Of a stretch of 64,000 nucleotides of DNA, positions 8,894 through 17,618 are shown in pieces. The notes under the pieces are model-generated. The model worked only from the letters and a program-made list of their open reading frames with translations, did not search any database and was not told where the DNA came from. The stretch is from NCBI RefSeq assembly GCF_030056705.1, contig NZ_JASHIC010000005.1, positions 202,251 through 266,250 of the forward strand, given 5' to 3'. The number at the start of each line of letters is the position of its first letter. Within the stretch, counting starts at the first letter, position 1. This stretch comes from Flectobacillus longus. Its GTDB lineage: Bacteria; Bacteroidota; Bacteroidia; Cytophagales; Spirosomataceae. The translations under genes were made by a program, and so were the position numbers.

Positions 8894-8910
8894 AGTTTTT
8901 TATACCTTTG
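8878..8910 (+). promoter_or_regulatory. Promoter facing a region without a gene
   Basis: A TTG at 8878-8880, a 22-base spacer and TACCTTTG at 8903-8910 fit the Bacteroidota consensus. Transcription would run + into about 120 non-coding bases and end at the hairpin at 9001-9031. Confidence 0.45.
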
Positions 8911-8916
8911 TCTTGT

Positions 8917-9035
8917 AATAAATTAACCATTTTTATATCTTTAGAAAATAATTAGTATTAATAATTGGATAGTAAGAATAATGTTCTGAAGGGTTATTAA
9001 AAAACGGTGACAGCTATGCTGACACCGTTTTTCTT
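8917..9035 (+). ncRNA. Candidate small RNA between promoter and terminator
   Basis: The stretch is bounded by the promoter-like element at 8878-8910 and a strong hairpin with a T-run at 9001-9040. It holds no reading frame: the only ATG is followed by one codon and a stop. It could be a DeoR-controlled small RNA, or the remnant of a lost operon's promoter. The evidence is positional only. Confidence 0.3.
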
Positions 9036-9040
9036 TTTTT
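9001..9040. terminator. Bidirectional intrinsic terminator
   Basis: A 9-bp stem (9001-9009 with 9023-9031) plus an inner CAGC/GCTG helix, flanked by A6 on the left and a long T-run on the right. It ends murF-alr on the minus strand and any + transcript from 8910. Confidence 0.85.
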
Positions 9041-9041
9041 T

Positions 9042-11561
9042 CTACACTTGGAAAAAAACTCTCTTGACTCGCTCGCTCACATTTGTCAAAATTTCATAAG
9101 GAATGGTGTCTATTTTTTGAGCCAGCTCTATTATGGATAAATCTTTCCCAAAAATAATTACGTCGTCGCCTTCTTGTACATTAGGTACATCTGTCACATC
9201 TATCATACACATATCCATACAAATATTGCCAATTACCTTACAACGTATCCCATGTACTAGCACTTCGCCATTACCACGGCTAAACCCTCTATCAAAACCA
9301 TCAGCATAACCAATGGCAATCGTGGCTGTTTTGGTTTTTCGGTTGAGAATACCTTTGCGACTATAACCTACGGTTTCGTGGGCTTCGACTGTTTTGATTT
9401 GAGAGATAACCGTTTTGAGTGTTCCTACGGTTTGTAATTGCGCTTGGTCTTCAGGAGTAGCTGCAACACCGTATAGCCCAATTCCCAAACGAACCATATC
9501 CAGACGAGCCTCAGGAAAGCGAGCTATTCCTGCGGAATTGGCTAGGTGTCTTGAAGGGAAATAACCGATTGCTTCAGAAATTTCATCGGCCATTTCAGTA
9601 AAAAGTGCTGCTTGTTTTCTGGTAAAATCGTCATGTTCAGCACCATCGGCACCAACCAAATGACTAAAAATGGTAGAAACCCATAAGTTTGGATTACAGG
9701 TCAATACCTCCAAAAGGGCTGGTAATTCATGTTTTTCAAAGCCCAAACGGTGCATTCCCGTATCGAGCTTGATATGGATTTTGGCAGTAAGATGGTGCTC
9801 ATCTATGTATTCAGAAAACTCTCTTAAAATTCGCTTGCTGTAGATTTCAGGTTCAAGATTATGCTGAACAATCTGCTCAAAATCGTTTGGTGATGGGTTC
9901 ATGACCATTATGGGTAAATAAACACCATTTTGTCTCAATGCAACACCTTCGTCTGCATACGCTACAGTTAGATAATCTACTCCATGAAACTGTAAAAGGT
10001 TGGCTACTTCGGTGCTTCCTGCCCCATAAGCAAATGCCTTAACCATTACCATGATTTTGGTTTGTTGACCGATTTTATCTCTGTAATAATTAAGATTGTG
10101 TGTAATAGCATCTAAATTGATTTCGAGAATGGTGCCATGGGTTTTCTTAACTAATTTACTGACAACCTGTTCGAAGCCAAATTTGCGTGCCCCTTTCACC
10201 AAAATCACACTATCTTTAATTTCTTTTATTAATTTACTTTCAAGAAAATCTTGGGTAGATCTGAAAAAATGTAACGCTCCTTGATGTACTCCATTTTTGG
10301 CAGGAATCGAAAACAAACTGCAATTGCGGGTAATGATTTCACCTATTCCGATTACCATATCCAAATGCTTAGCTTTGACCAAATGTGCAATATGTTTGTA
10401 CAGTTCGCCTTCGATAACGCCTGTTTCTAACAAGTCGCTCAAAATCAGCACTTTTGTTTCTCTTTGCTTTTGCTGATTTAAAAAGTTGAGCGCTATAGTC
10501 AAACCTGCTAAATCATTGTTATACGTATCATCTATTAGATAGTTTCCTCTGACACCCTGCTTCATTTCGAGTCGCATCGAAATCGGGCGAAGGATTTGTA
10601 GACGGGCTTGGATTTCTAATTCATTATAACCCAAATGAATCATTGAGACAATACAGTGAATGGCATTTTCAATAGAGGCTTCGTCTGTAAATGGTACGTC
10701 TAGTTTCATGGCATGTCCACCTTGAAACGGTAAGTCCTCTTTTTCGGTATCTGGGTCATCTAACTGTAAAGTTACAAGCGTGTTTTGTAGCCCCACTTCC
10801 CAGTCTACTCTAATTCCGAATGGTAGTACTCTCGACCATGAAAGGATTTTACAAGAAGGATTTTCAAAAATAAACTCCTTCTTTACTATCTCATCTATCT
10901 CAACATAATCGGAGCAATATATGAAGGTTTTTGCTTGTGCAAATAGCTTCATTTTCTCACGAATTTTCTGACTAGTTTCTGCAAAAAACTCATTATGAGC
11001 TGTACCAATATTAGTAAAAATCCCAATAGTAGGTTGAATAACCTTTTGCAAAGCCTTCATTTCTTCAGGACGAGAAATGCCTGCCTCGAATATTGCCAGT
11101 GTATGAGCTTTGTTCATTTGCCAGACAGACAAAGGAACTCCAATTTGCGAATTATAACTTTTAGGACTTTTGACAATCTGGAAACGATTGGCCAATAATT
11201 GCGACAACCATTCCTTTACTACTGTTTTACCGTTACTACCAGTGACCCCAATTACAGGAATTGCAAACTGAGCACGATGCTGCGCAGCCACTTCTTGCAT
11301 CGTCAAAATACTATCTTCGACTTGCCAAACTTTTGCTTCTGGCATGTGTGAAAGCTCACGCATGACTCCTGTTGTGCAGGCGGATTTTTCGACCACAAAT
11401 TCACGTACGCCTTTGCGGTACAAATCATCCAAATATTGGTGCCCATCATGATGAAGCCCTTTTATGGCAAAGAAAATGGAAGAACTTGGAGATGAAAGCT
11501 GTCGACTGTCATTCAGCAAATATTGGGCTTGAGTACTAATGGGGGCTGTTTGAAATTTCAT
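9042..11561 (-). CDS. murF/alr: Bifunctional MurF (UDP-MurNAc-tripeptide:D-Ala-D-Ala ligase) / alanine racemase
   Basis: The 839-residue fusion joins two steps of peptidoglycan precursor synthesis. Residues 1 to about 460 are MurF, with the ATP-binding loop GSNGKT at 108-113. MurF adds D-Ala-D-Ala to the UDP-muramoyl tripeptide in the cytoplasm. Residues from about 470 are a fold-type III PLP alanine racemase, which makes D-Ala from L-Ala. The PLP lysine is Lys508 in VKAFAYG, and the C-terminal catalytic tyrosine region is VGYSRKG. This fusion is well known in Bacteroidota, so the length is normal. It is a single gene with its own terminator; pgk upstream on the same strand has a separate one. 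Confidence 0.95.
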   Translation of the reverse strand: MKFQTAPISTQAQYLLNDSRQLSSPSSSIFFAIKGLHHDGHQYLDDLYRKGVREFVVEKSACTTGVMRELSHMPEAKVWQVEDSILTMQEVAAQHRAQFAIPVIGVTGSNGKTVVKEWLSQLLANRFQIVKSPKSYNSQIGVPLSVWQMNKAHTLAIFEAGISRPEEMKALQKVIQPTIGIFTNIGTAHNEFFAETSQKIREKMKLFAQAKTFIYCSDYVEIDEIVKKEFIFENPSCKILSWSRVLPFGIRVDWEVGLQNTLVTLQLDDPDTEKEDLPFQGGHAMKLDVPFTDEASIENAIHCIVSMIHLGYNELEIQARLQILRPISMRLEMKQGVRGNYLIDDTYNNDLAGLTIALNFLNQQKQRETKVLILSDLLETGVIEGELYKHIAHLVKAKHLDMVIGIGEIITRNCSLFSIPAKNGVHQGALHFFRSTQDFLESKLIKEIKDSVILVKGARKFGFEQVVSKLVKKTHGTILEINLDAITHNLNYYRDKIGQQTKIMVMVKAFAYGAGSTEVANLLQFHGVDYLTVAYADEGVALRQNGVYLPIMVMNPSPNDFEQIVQHNLEPEIYSKRILREFSEYIDEHHLTAKIHIKLDTGMHRLGFEKHELPALLEVLTCNPNLWVSTIFSHLVGADGAEHDDFTRKQAALFTEMADEISEAIGYFPSRHLANSAGIARFPEARLDMVRLGIGLYGVAATPEDQAQLQTVGTLKTVISQIKTVEAHETVGYSRKGILNRKTKTATIAIGYADGFDRGFSRGNGEVLVHGIRCKVIGNICMDMCMIDVTDVPNVQEGDDVIIFGKDLSIIELAQKIDTIPYEILTNVSERVKRVFFQV

Positions 11562-11691
11562 TGCTACAAAATATCCAGAAATTTTGAGTGATTTGCGATT
11601 GAGCGCAGTGATTTTACGACTTTTTAGAAAAACGCATTCGAAAGTATCACTTTTAGCTCAATCTATTATTAAATCCTTATGAAATAGCAAC

Positions 11692-11721
11692 AAAAAAAGT
11701 GAGGCAAATATTACCTCACTT
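11692..11721 (-). terminator. Intrinsic terminator of pgk
   Basis: An 8-bp stem (11697-11704 with 11714-11721) is followed on the minus strand by seven T residues (11698-11692 read in reverse). Confidence 0.8.
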
Positions 11722-11754
11722 ATCTTAATTTTACGTTAGAAAATGCTAACTGGC

Positions 11755-12942
11755 TTATGATAAAGCAGCTACACCTGGCAAAACTTTTCCTTCCATGTAT
11801 TCCAACAATGCACCACCACCAGTAGATACATAAGATACACGGTCGCCATAACCAGCGTTGTTTACAGCCGAAGCCGAGTCGCCACCACCGATTAATGAGA
11901 ATGCACCGTTTTCTTCAGTAGCTTTTACTACTGCATCAGCGATAGCGTTGGTACCAATAGCGAAGTTAGGGAATTCAAATACACCCATTGGGCCATTCCA
12001 AAGAACTGTTTTAGAGTTAGCAATTACCTCGCTAAACAATTTTACAGATTCAGGACCGATGTCAAGACCTTCCCAGCCATCAGGAATTTCGCCACGACTT
12101 ACGATTTGACGATTAGCATCGTTGCTAAAGTTGTCAGCACAAGTATTGTCTAATGGCATATAGATTTTTACACCTTTAGCTTCAGCTTTTTCCAACAATG
12201 ATTTTGCTAATTCTACTTTATCAGGTTCGTTGATAGACTTACCAATTTTACCACCCTCTGCTAAAGAGAAAGTATAAGTCATACCACCACCAATAATAAG
12301 GTTATCTACTTTGTCTAAAAGACGTTCGATAATCAAAATTTTATCTGAAATTTTAGAACCACCCATGATAGCCGTGAATGGACGCTCAGCACTTTCTAAA
12401 ATCTTTTTAGCATTTTCGATTTCTGCCAACATTACATAACCACATACGCGGTCTTCGAAGAATTGACCTACTACTGCTGTAGAAGCGTGTGCACGGTGAG
12501 CAGTACCGAAGGCATCATTTACCCAAACATCGCCTAATTTTGACAATTTTTCAGCAAACTCAACATTTCCTTTTTCTTCTTCTTTGTAAAAACGAAGGTT
12601 TTCCAACAAAAGGATTTCACCTGGTTGCAAAGCAGCAGCTTGATCGATAGCCGATTGTCCGATACAATCATCAGCAAATTTAACTTTGCGACCAAATACT
12701 ACTGACAATGGGTTTACTAAGTGCTTCAATGAATATTTTTCAGTTGGACCGTCTTTTGGTCTTCCCAAGTGTGACATCAAGATAACCGAACCACCATCGT
12801 TAAGAATTTTGGTGATTGTAGGAATAGTTGCCTTAATACGAGTATCATCAGTGATTTCGAAACGCTCATTCAATGGAACGTTAAAGTCAACACGGACTAA
12901 CGCACGCTTGCCTGCAAAATTGTAGGAATTGACAGTCTTCAT
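11755..12942 (-). CDS. pgk: Phosphoglycerate kinase
   Basis: The 395-residue glycolytic enzyme transfers phosphate from 1,3-bisphosphoglycerate to ADP. Family signatures are clear: the N-terminal RVDFNVPLN (residues 17-25), the substrate-binding SHLGRPKDG (around 59-67), the hinge region GGSKISDK, and the C-terminal nucleotide-binding GGGDSASA near residue 355. The length is normal for a bacterial Pgk. It is transcribed alone, with a terminator after it and a gap of about 400 bases before it. Certain call. Confidence 0.97.
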   Translation of the reverse strand: MKTVNSYNFAGKRALVRVDFNVPLNERFEITDDTRIKATIPTITKILNDGGSVILMSHLGRPKDGPTEKYSLKHLVNPLSVVFGRKVKFADDCIGQSAIDQAAALQPGEILLLENLRFYKEEEKGNVEFAEKLSKLGDVWVNDAFGTAHRAHASTAVVGQFFEDRVCGYVMLAEIENAKKILESAERPFTAIMGGSKISDKILIIERLLDKVDNLIIGGGMTYTFSLAEGGKIGKSINEPDKVELAKSLLEKAEAKGVKIYMPLDNTCADNFSNDANRQIVSRGEIPDGWEGLDIGPESVKLFSEVIANSKTVLWNGPMGVFEFPNFAIGTNAIADAVVKATEENGAFSLIGGGDSASAVNNAGYGDRVSYVSTGGGALLEYMEGKVLPGVAALS

Positions 12943-13345
12943 TTTTTCTCTTTTGTTAATAGTTGTTTATAATTGGGAGATTTATGAATCAACAAAGAAA
13001 AATTACGAAACGTCTAGTTATTTCAAAATAATATTACGTAAAATTAAGATTTTGTAAAATTATTACAATATCGATGCTTCGTGGATTTTCCTTTAAAAAT
13101 CTTCGAGGCAAATATACATTTTTCAAGAATAATTCACGAAAAAACACAATCATTTGAGTATTTTTAATTAGAGATTATGTAATAAGTTACATTTTTTAAA
13201 AGAATATTAAAATAATACCAAAGCTAGCTTCGGTATTTGTACTATTTTGAGTAAAATATTTTAAGTCTTCTTCATTCCTGAATTATTCGGGTGGCTATTC
13301 CGTTCTGTTATTGCAAATCTTACATTTGTAGCTCAATTCAATCTT
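12943..13345. other. 403-base divergent gap between pgk and the VRR-NUC gene
   Basis: No gene is seen. A minus-strand -7-like box for pgk lies at 13109-13116 (read on - as TATATTTG) without a well-spaced -33. A 24-base near-perfect palindrome (13214-13237, 11 of 12 pairs, centred on AGCT|AGCT) lies about 85 bases before the + strand -7 box TACATTTG at 13321-13328. It could be an operator; no T-run follows, so it is not a terminator. Confidence 0.45.
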
Positions 13346-15070
13346 ATGATACCAATCGATAAAAAGGAACTCCCTCCCAAATATTATTTAACCTATTTTC
13401 AGTATCTGTTAGACTTTATCAAACAGAAATATGCCCCAATTCTCAATGAGCAGGAAAATGCTTTTATTCAGGCATTTGAGGCGCTCAGCGAAGATGAACA
13501 ATGTTTGTATATCCGTTTCTCAAATCGTCGTGGATCATTCTTCAAAACAGATAAACTGAAGTATGCTGAAATCGAAGATATAGATGCAACACTTGATGCT
13601 TTGATCGCTCAAAATTTTCTATCTGCACTCAATCATGAGCATATTACTTGGGCAGGAAACGTTTTGGATATACTTAATAAGCCAGAACTGATTCAGTTAG
13701 CCAAAATGCTGAATCTGGATGTTAAAGGTAAAAATGCGTTCAAAAAAGAGGAATTACTCGATTGGCTTTTAGAATCGGCTTCGTTTGACGAAATGGTGGC
13801 GTGGCTCAATCCTGAAATTTCAGAAAAACCTGCTATCATAAAAGTTAATTATGAGGAAGAAGTTCAAATGCTCAAGTTTTTATTTTTTGGAAGTCGTTAT
13901 GGAGATATGACCGAATTTGTGGTGCGAGATTTGGGTTTTCAGACTTATGAGCATTATGATATGGACCAATTGGTTCCGCATTTTCAGAGTAGACAAGAAG
14001 CGGAAGATAAATTTAAAGTGAGTTTAGCAAGAGAAGATTTTTATGAAATGCAGGAACAAAATATTACGCCAGAAGAGATATATCACTGGTTTATGACTTG
14101 GACCGAAAAGCATAAGGAATCACTTGCTGAAATAGCTCAGCCTAGTTATGCAAGGTTTGCTTTGAAGGTTGGAAGTTTTTTTGAAAAAGCCAAATTGCCT
14201 GACCTAGCTTTGCCTGTATTTCGACTTACACACGAACCTCCTTCAAGAGAAAGACAAGTAAGGATTTTACATAAAATTAAAAATCTAGAAGAAGCACAAG
14301 CGCTTTGCGAATTGATTTTGTCAGAGCCTCAAAATGCTGATGAACAGTTTTTTGCACTTGATTTTTTCAATAAACTAGAGGCACAAAATGCCAAGAAAAA
14401 AGTTAAAAAGGCCGTCACTGATAAACTTCATGAAGCAGATGTGCTAGCTTTGGATAAATCGTGGCAACGTCAAGTCGAATTTGGGGTAATTGCGCATTAC
14501 GAAAAGCTCAATAAAAAGGCCGCATTTACCGAAAATCACCTTTGGCGAAGTTTATTTGGCTTGCTTTTTTGGGATATTATTTTTGATACAGAAAGTATGG
14601 CAATCCATCATCCGCTCCAGCGCTCGCCTTCAGATTTGTTTAAACCTACATTTTTTGAAAAGCGTAAACAAAAGATGGAAGAACGTCTCGAAATACTTGA
14701 CGACCCCGACGCTTGGAATGTCTTTTTGAATCAAACCTTCTTTGAAAAATATGGTATTACCAATCCGTTGGTGGACTGGTACGGAGGTTTGTTTCCCTTG
14801 GTGATTACTTTGTTAGAACGCCTTTCGAGTGAGCAGGTAAAAGCAGTGATGCTTGAAATGGCTCGCAACCTCCGTGAAAATGTTAGGGGCTTTCCTGATC
14901 TATTTATTTGGGACGATGGCGACTATCAATTTATAGAAGTAAAGTCTCCTACAGATAGTCTTTCTAACCAACAACTTTATTGGTTAAGGTTTTTTGAGAG
15001 CATAAATCTACGAGCTAAGGTGCTCAGAATAGAATGGAAAAAGCCTGATACAGAGTTAATAACGGCATAA
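13346..15070 (+). CDS. VRR-NUC domain nuclease, FAN1-like
   Basis: The 574-residue protein ends in a VRR-NUC (PD-(D/E)xK) nuclease domain: FPDLFIW with Asp518, then Glu531 and Lys533 in FIEVKSP, and a conserved Gln pair at 542-543. The N-terminal part (residues 1-150) contains a FAN1-like segment (RFSNRRGSFFKTDKLKY) and the middle is helical. In eukaryotic and bacterial FAN1 this architecture cuts branched DNA and repairs interstrand crosslinks. The catalytic residues are intact. It stands alone with a -7 box at 13321-13328. Nuclease activity is well supported; the repair role comes from the family. Confidence 0.8.
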   Translation: MIPIDKKELPPKYYLTYFQYLLDFIKQKYAPILNEQENAFIQAFEALSEDEQCLYIRFSNRRGSFFKTDKLKYAEIEDIDATLDALIAQNFLSALNHEHITWAGNVLDILNKPELIQLAKMLNLDVKGKNAFKKEELLDWLLESASFDEMVAWLNPEISEKPAIIKVNYEEEVQMLKFLFFGSRYGDMTEFVVRDLGFQTYEHYDMDQLVPHFQSRQEAEDKFKVSLAREDFYEMQEQNITPEEIYHWFMTWTEKHKESLAEIAQPSYARFALKVGSFFEKAKLPDLALPVFRLTHEPPSRERQVRILHKIKNLEEAQALCELILSEPQNADEQFFALDFFNKLEAQNAKKKVKKAVTDKLHEADVLALDKSWQRQVEFGVIAHYEKLNKKAAFTENHLWRSLFGLLFWDIIFDTESMAIHHPLQRSPSDLFKPTFFEKRKQKMEERLEILDDPDAWNVFLNQTFFEKYGITNPLVDWYGGLFPLVITLLERLSSEQVKAVMLEMARNLRENVRGFPDLFIWDDGDYQFIEVKSPTDSLSNQQLYWLRFFESINLRAKVLRIEWKKPDTELITA

Positions 15071-15274
15071 TGTAGGCTTTATTAACACGGAAAAGTTTAA
15101 TTTTTTCTTGAATTAAAAATAATAAATTCTTGGCAAATTCTTATTTTTTGTACAATTTCAAGATTATTACCTTGTTTTGTTATATATAAGATTTATAGTT
15201 TTGATTATTCGAAGAATCTGTAAAATGAGCTTGGATTTATCAAATTAATCTTCTAAATTCATTCTAAGGAAATC

Positions 15275-15399
15275 GCCCAACAATGTATTTCAGTCCTATA
15301 AAAGAATAGGGCTTTTACAGAAAAAATAAGTTTGGAGTCCGAGGAGTTAGCCTTTTGATGAAAGTATCGTATCGCTAGTTCCCAACTCCAAACTTGGGC
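15275..15399 (+). ncRNA. Structured RNA candidate upstream of the hibernation factor gene
   Basis: Three helices can be drawn by hand. P1 pairs 15275-15280 with 15394-15399. P2 pairs 15292-15299 with 15306-15313 (8 bp, one G-U). P3 pairs 15328-15338 with 15385-15395 (11 bp, perfect), then continues across a small internal loop with 15343-15351 paired to 15374-15382 (9 bp, two G-U). P1 and P3 share two bases, so they compete at that end. A further long-range pairing joins 15408-15416 with 15485-15493. No terminator follows, so it may be a leader of the gene at 15530 or a separate processed RNA. I do not recognise it as 6S, SRP or a known riboswitch. Confidence 0.4.
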
Positions 15400-15529
15400 A
15401 AATCCTACTCAGCGTCAATAGCACATCACATCAGATATATATACTGTTCAGCCTTATATTTTATATACTAAAATTAAGCAGTGCGACGTTGAGGGGAAAA
15501 TGATCTTTTAACCTAAAACTAGAGTGCGT

Positions 15530-15886
15530 ATGAAATTACAGGTGCATTCAATTCACTTCGACGCAGATAAGAAGTTGTTGGAGTTTATCCAATCAAAGTT
15601 AAACAAATTGGATACGTTTTACGACAAAATCACAGGTGGGGAAGTTTTCCTTCGACTCGACAGAGGGGAAAATACAAAAGTGAGAGGTAAGACGTTAGAA
15701 GTGAAAATCAGTTTGCCGGGGGCTACACTATTTGTGCGGGAGATGGCTACAACTTTTGAAGAGGCGATGGACATTGCGATTGAAGCTTTGAAAGTTCAAT
15801 TAAAACGATTTAAAGAAAAAGTTCAGGAGAAATCATTAGGCAGTCGCCAAGTTTTGATGAATTTGTCAATGGCTTCTGAAAGCTAA
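15530..15886 (+). CDS. hpf: Ribosome hibernation promoting factor / RaiA, short form
   Basis: The 118-residue protein has the RaiA/HPF fold: KLQVHSIHFDADKKLLEFI at the start, a central EVFLRLD, and EVKISLPGATLFVREMATTFEEAMDIA toward the end (each piece quoted briefly). HPF binds the 30S decoding region and inactivates ribosomes in stationary phase. The size is that of the short form; the C-terminal dimerisation domain of long HPF is absent. I chose the ATG at 15530 over the GTG at 15524, which would add only two residues. It has its own terminator and a long, folded leader, suggesting post-transcriptional control. Confidence 0.85.
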   Translation: MKLQVHSIHFDADKKLLEFIQSKLNKLDTFYDKITGGEVFLRLDRGENTKVRGKTLEVKISLPGATLFVREMATTFEEAMDIAIEALKVQLKRFKEKVQEKSLGSRQVLMNLSMASES

Positions 15887-15894
15887 ATATTAAA

Positions 15895-15924
15895 AGCCCA
15901 AGCGAAAGCTTGGGCTATTTTTTT
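15895..15924 (+). terminator. Intrinsic terminator of hpf
   Basis: A perfect 9-bp stem (15895-15903 with 15908-15916) with a GAAA tetraloop is followed by seven T residues. Confidence 0.95.
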
Positions 15925-15962
15925 ATATCTGTAATGATTTGTTAGTCCTTAGTATTGTTCGA

Positions 15963-16775
15963 CTATTTGATTCTGTTAAAAAAAGCATTGAAGAAATAAA
16001 AATGATTTCTTACAGATATAGACCAGTACTGCCAATTATGAGCGCCTGGGCGTTCAGTGTATTCATGTGGAATTTTGTTATCCATAAGTTTTTGGTGCAA
16101 AGCACGATTTACGCCAATAAAGAAGTCATCAATCCCACAGTCAATCAAAATAGTTTGAGTAGGAGCAAAGGTTTGATTGATTACTGCATTTTTTTCCCAA
16201 ACATCTTTATTTTCTTCATATTTCCCAAGTCGTCCTTTGATGTTCCAGTTGTTAGGAAATGGAACAATATCTACTCCACCACTCATACTTGCCATAGCAC
16301 CAAATAGCTCAGGATGACGAGTGCCCAAATACAAAGCACCATGTCCGCCCATACTCAAGCCTGTGATGGCTCTTCCATTGGGTTCTGCTTTGGTTTTGAA
16401 CTTGTTATCAACAAACGGAATGAGTTCTTTTGAAATATACGATTCATATTGATAGGATGCCGCTATTGGACTATCGAAATACCAACTATCATATCCACCG
16501 TCTACACACACTGCAATTACCTGATACTGGTCTACAAGTTGTTGAAAATCTGGTGAAGACTCTACCCATGAACGATGATTGCCACTGTAGCCGTGGAGGA
16601 AGTAAATAACAGGAAAACGTTTGTCATTAGATGTCGTATAGGCTTGGGGCGTTACTACAACAATAGGACTTTTCTTTTTCAAAAACTGACTATTTACCTG
16701 AATCGTATCGACGGTGGCTCCAAATCCAATAAATTGGACAAACAGCAACAGGAAAAATAATATGCTTTTTTTCAT
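15963..16775 (-). CDS. Secreted alpha/beta-hydrolase esterase (esterase D / tributyrin esterase family)
   Basis: The 270-residue protein has a signal peptide (about 1-20). Its alpha/beta-hydrolase fold matches the putative esterase family PF00756. The nucleophile is Ser141 in GLSMGGHG, the acid is Asp216 or Asp217 in CGIDDFF, and His246 lies in GAHNWQYW; the oxyanion-hole segment is FLHGYSG near residue 60. Relatives include S-formylglutathione hydrolases and feruloyl or acetyl-xylan esterases, so the substrate could be a plant cell-wall ester. A periplasmic or secreted location favours a polysaccharide-linked role over formaldehyde metabolism. A minus-strand -7-like box lies at 16828-16835. 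Single gene, convergent with hpf. Confidence 0.8.
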   Translation of the reverse strand: MKKSILFFLLLFVQFIGFGATVDTIQVNSQFLKKKSPIVVVTPQAYTTSNDKRFPVIYFLHGYSGNHRSWVESSPDFQQLVDQYQVIAVCVDGGYDSWYFDSPIAASYQYESYISKELIPFVDNKFKTKAEPNGRAITGLSMGGHGALYLGTRHPELFGAMASMSGGVDIVPFPNNWNIKGRLGKYEENKDVWEKNAVINQTFAPTQTILIDCGIDDFFIGVNRALHQKLMDNKIPHEYTERPGAHNWQYWSISVRNHFYFFNAFFNRIK

Positions 16776-17047
16776 AGATTATTAGAAATAAGATGATGGA
16801 ATTGTTTCTTCAATAGATTTTTTGAAACAAAAATAGCTTAAATTTTATACAAAACAGATTTTGCAAATTTCTCGTTTGGATATATTAAACAGCATTCAAA
16901 AAGATAATTTCAGTAATATGTTACTTGGTGCGTTTTTTTACGGATAGATAGGGATAAGAATTTATGACAAAATCTGTTAATTTGATTAGAGTCATCCCAA
17001 TAATCAATTGAAGACTCTTTAGCTATTTTAAACCCAATTTATTAATT

Positions 17048-17566
17048 ATGAAAAGGCGTTCTGCTATCAAAAACCTCTCAATGGCCGTAGGAGCTGCTAT
17101 TGCTTGGCCTTCGTGGGCTCAGGCTTGGACACCCGAAAGTCTCTCTCAAACGACTCAACCCATTCATGCTGGCTCGCTCGATTTATTGGGCGAAGTCGTA
17201 GAAACCATCATTCCTGAAACGACAACCCCTGGTGCAAAGTCGCTGAAGGTTCATGCGCTAGTAGACCGAATGATTCGGGACTGCTATGGTTCAGAAGCAC
17301 AACAGGCGTATGCTCAAGGATTAAATTTATGTAATGAATTTTCGGAAAAAATGAATCAAAAATCTTTTTCGCAAGCTTCGAAAACTGAACGTGAAAAAGT
17401 ATTAAAAGAGATGTCTACTTCGGATAGCCCCGTAGCAAAGGACTTTGTAGCACTTGTTAAAGGCTTGACTATTAGAGGGTATTTGAACTCGGAGTACGTC
17501 ATGACCAATATCCTGCATTTTAATATGGCTCCAGGGTATTATCATGGTTGTGTCCCTGTAAAATAG
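17048..17566 (+). CDS. Gluconate 2-dehydrogenase subunit 3 family protein
   Basis: The 172-residue protein starts with a Tat-like signal (MKRRSAIKNLSMAVGAAIAW), although the second residue of the usual SRRxFLK is Ser-Ala-Ile rather than Phe-Leu. The mature part (LGEVVETIIPETTTPGAKSLKVH near 48-70) matches the small subunit of membrane-bound gluconate/sorbosone-type dehydrogenases. It is followed within about 50 bases by a GMC oxidoreductase, its usual partner. The small subunit is thought to help export or stabilise the large one through its Tat signal. No cytochrome subunit is adjacent; the mono-haem lipoprotein at 20867 could be an electron acceptor, but that is a guess. Confidence 0.8.
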   Translation: MKRRSAIKNLSMAVGAAIAWPSWAQAWTPESLSQTTQPIHAGSLDLLGEVVETIIPETTTPGAKSLKVHALVDRMIRDCYGSEAQQAYAQGLNLCNEFSEKMNQKSFSQASKTEREKVLKEMSTSDSPVAKDFVALVKGLTIRGYLNSEYVMTNILHFNMAPGYYHGCVPVK

Positions 17567-17618
17567 TCTGAAAAACATATTCTTGTTATCTCACCCATTT
17601 TATTATCCGAAAAATCAC

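Noticed and set aside
15939..16307. Plus-strand frame of 122 codons opposite the esterase gene
   Set aside because: It is the antisense shadow of the esterase coding sequence and has no start context or family likeness.
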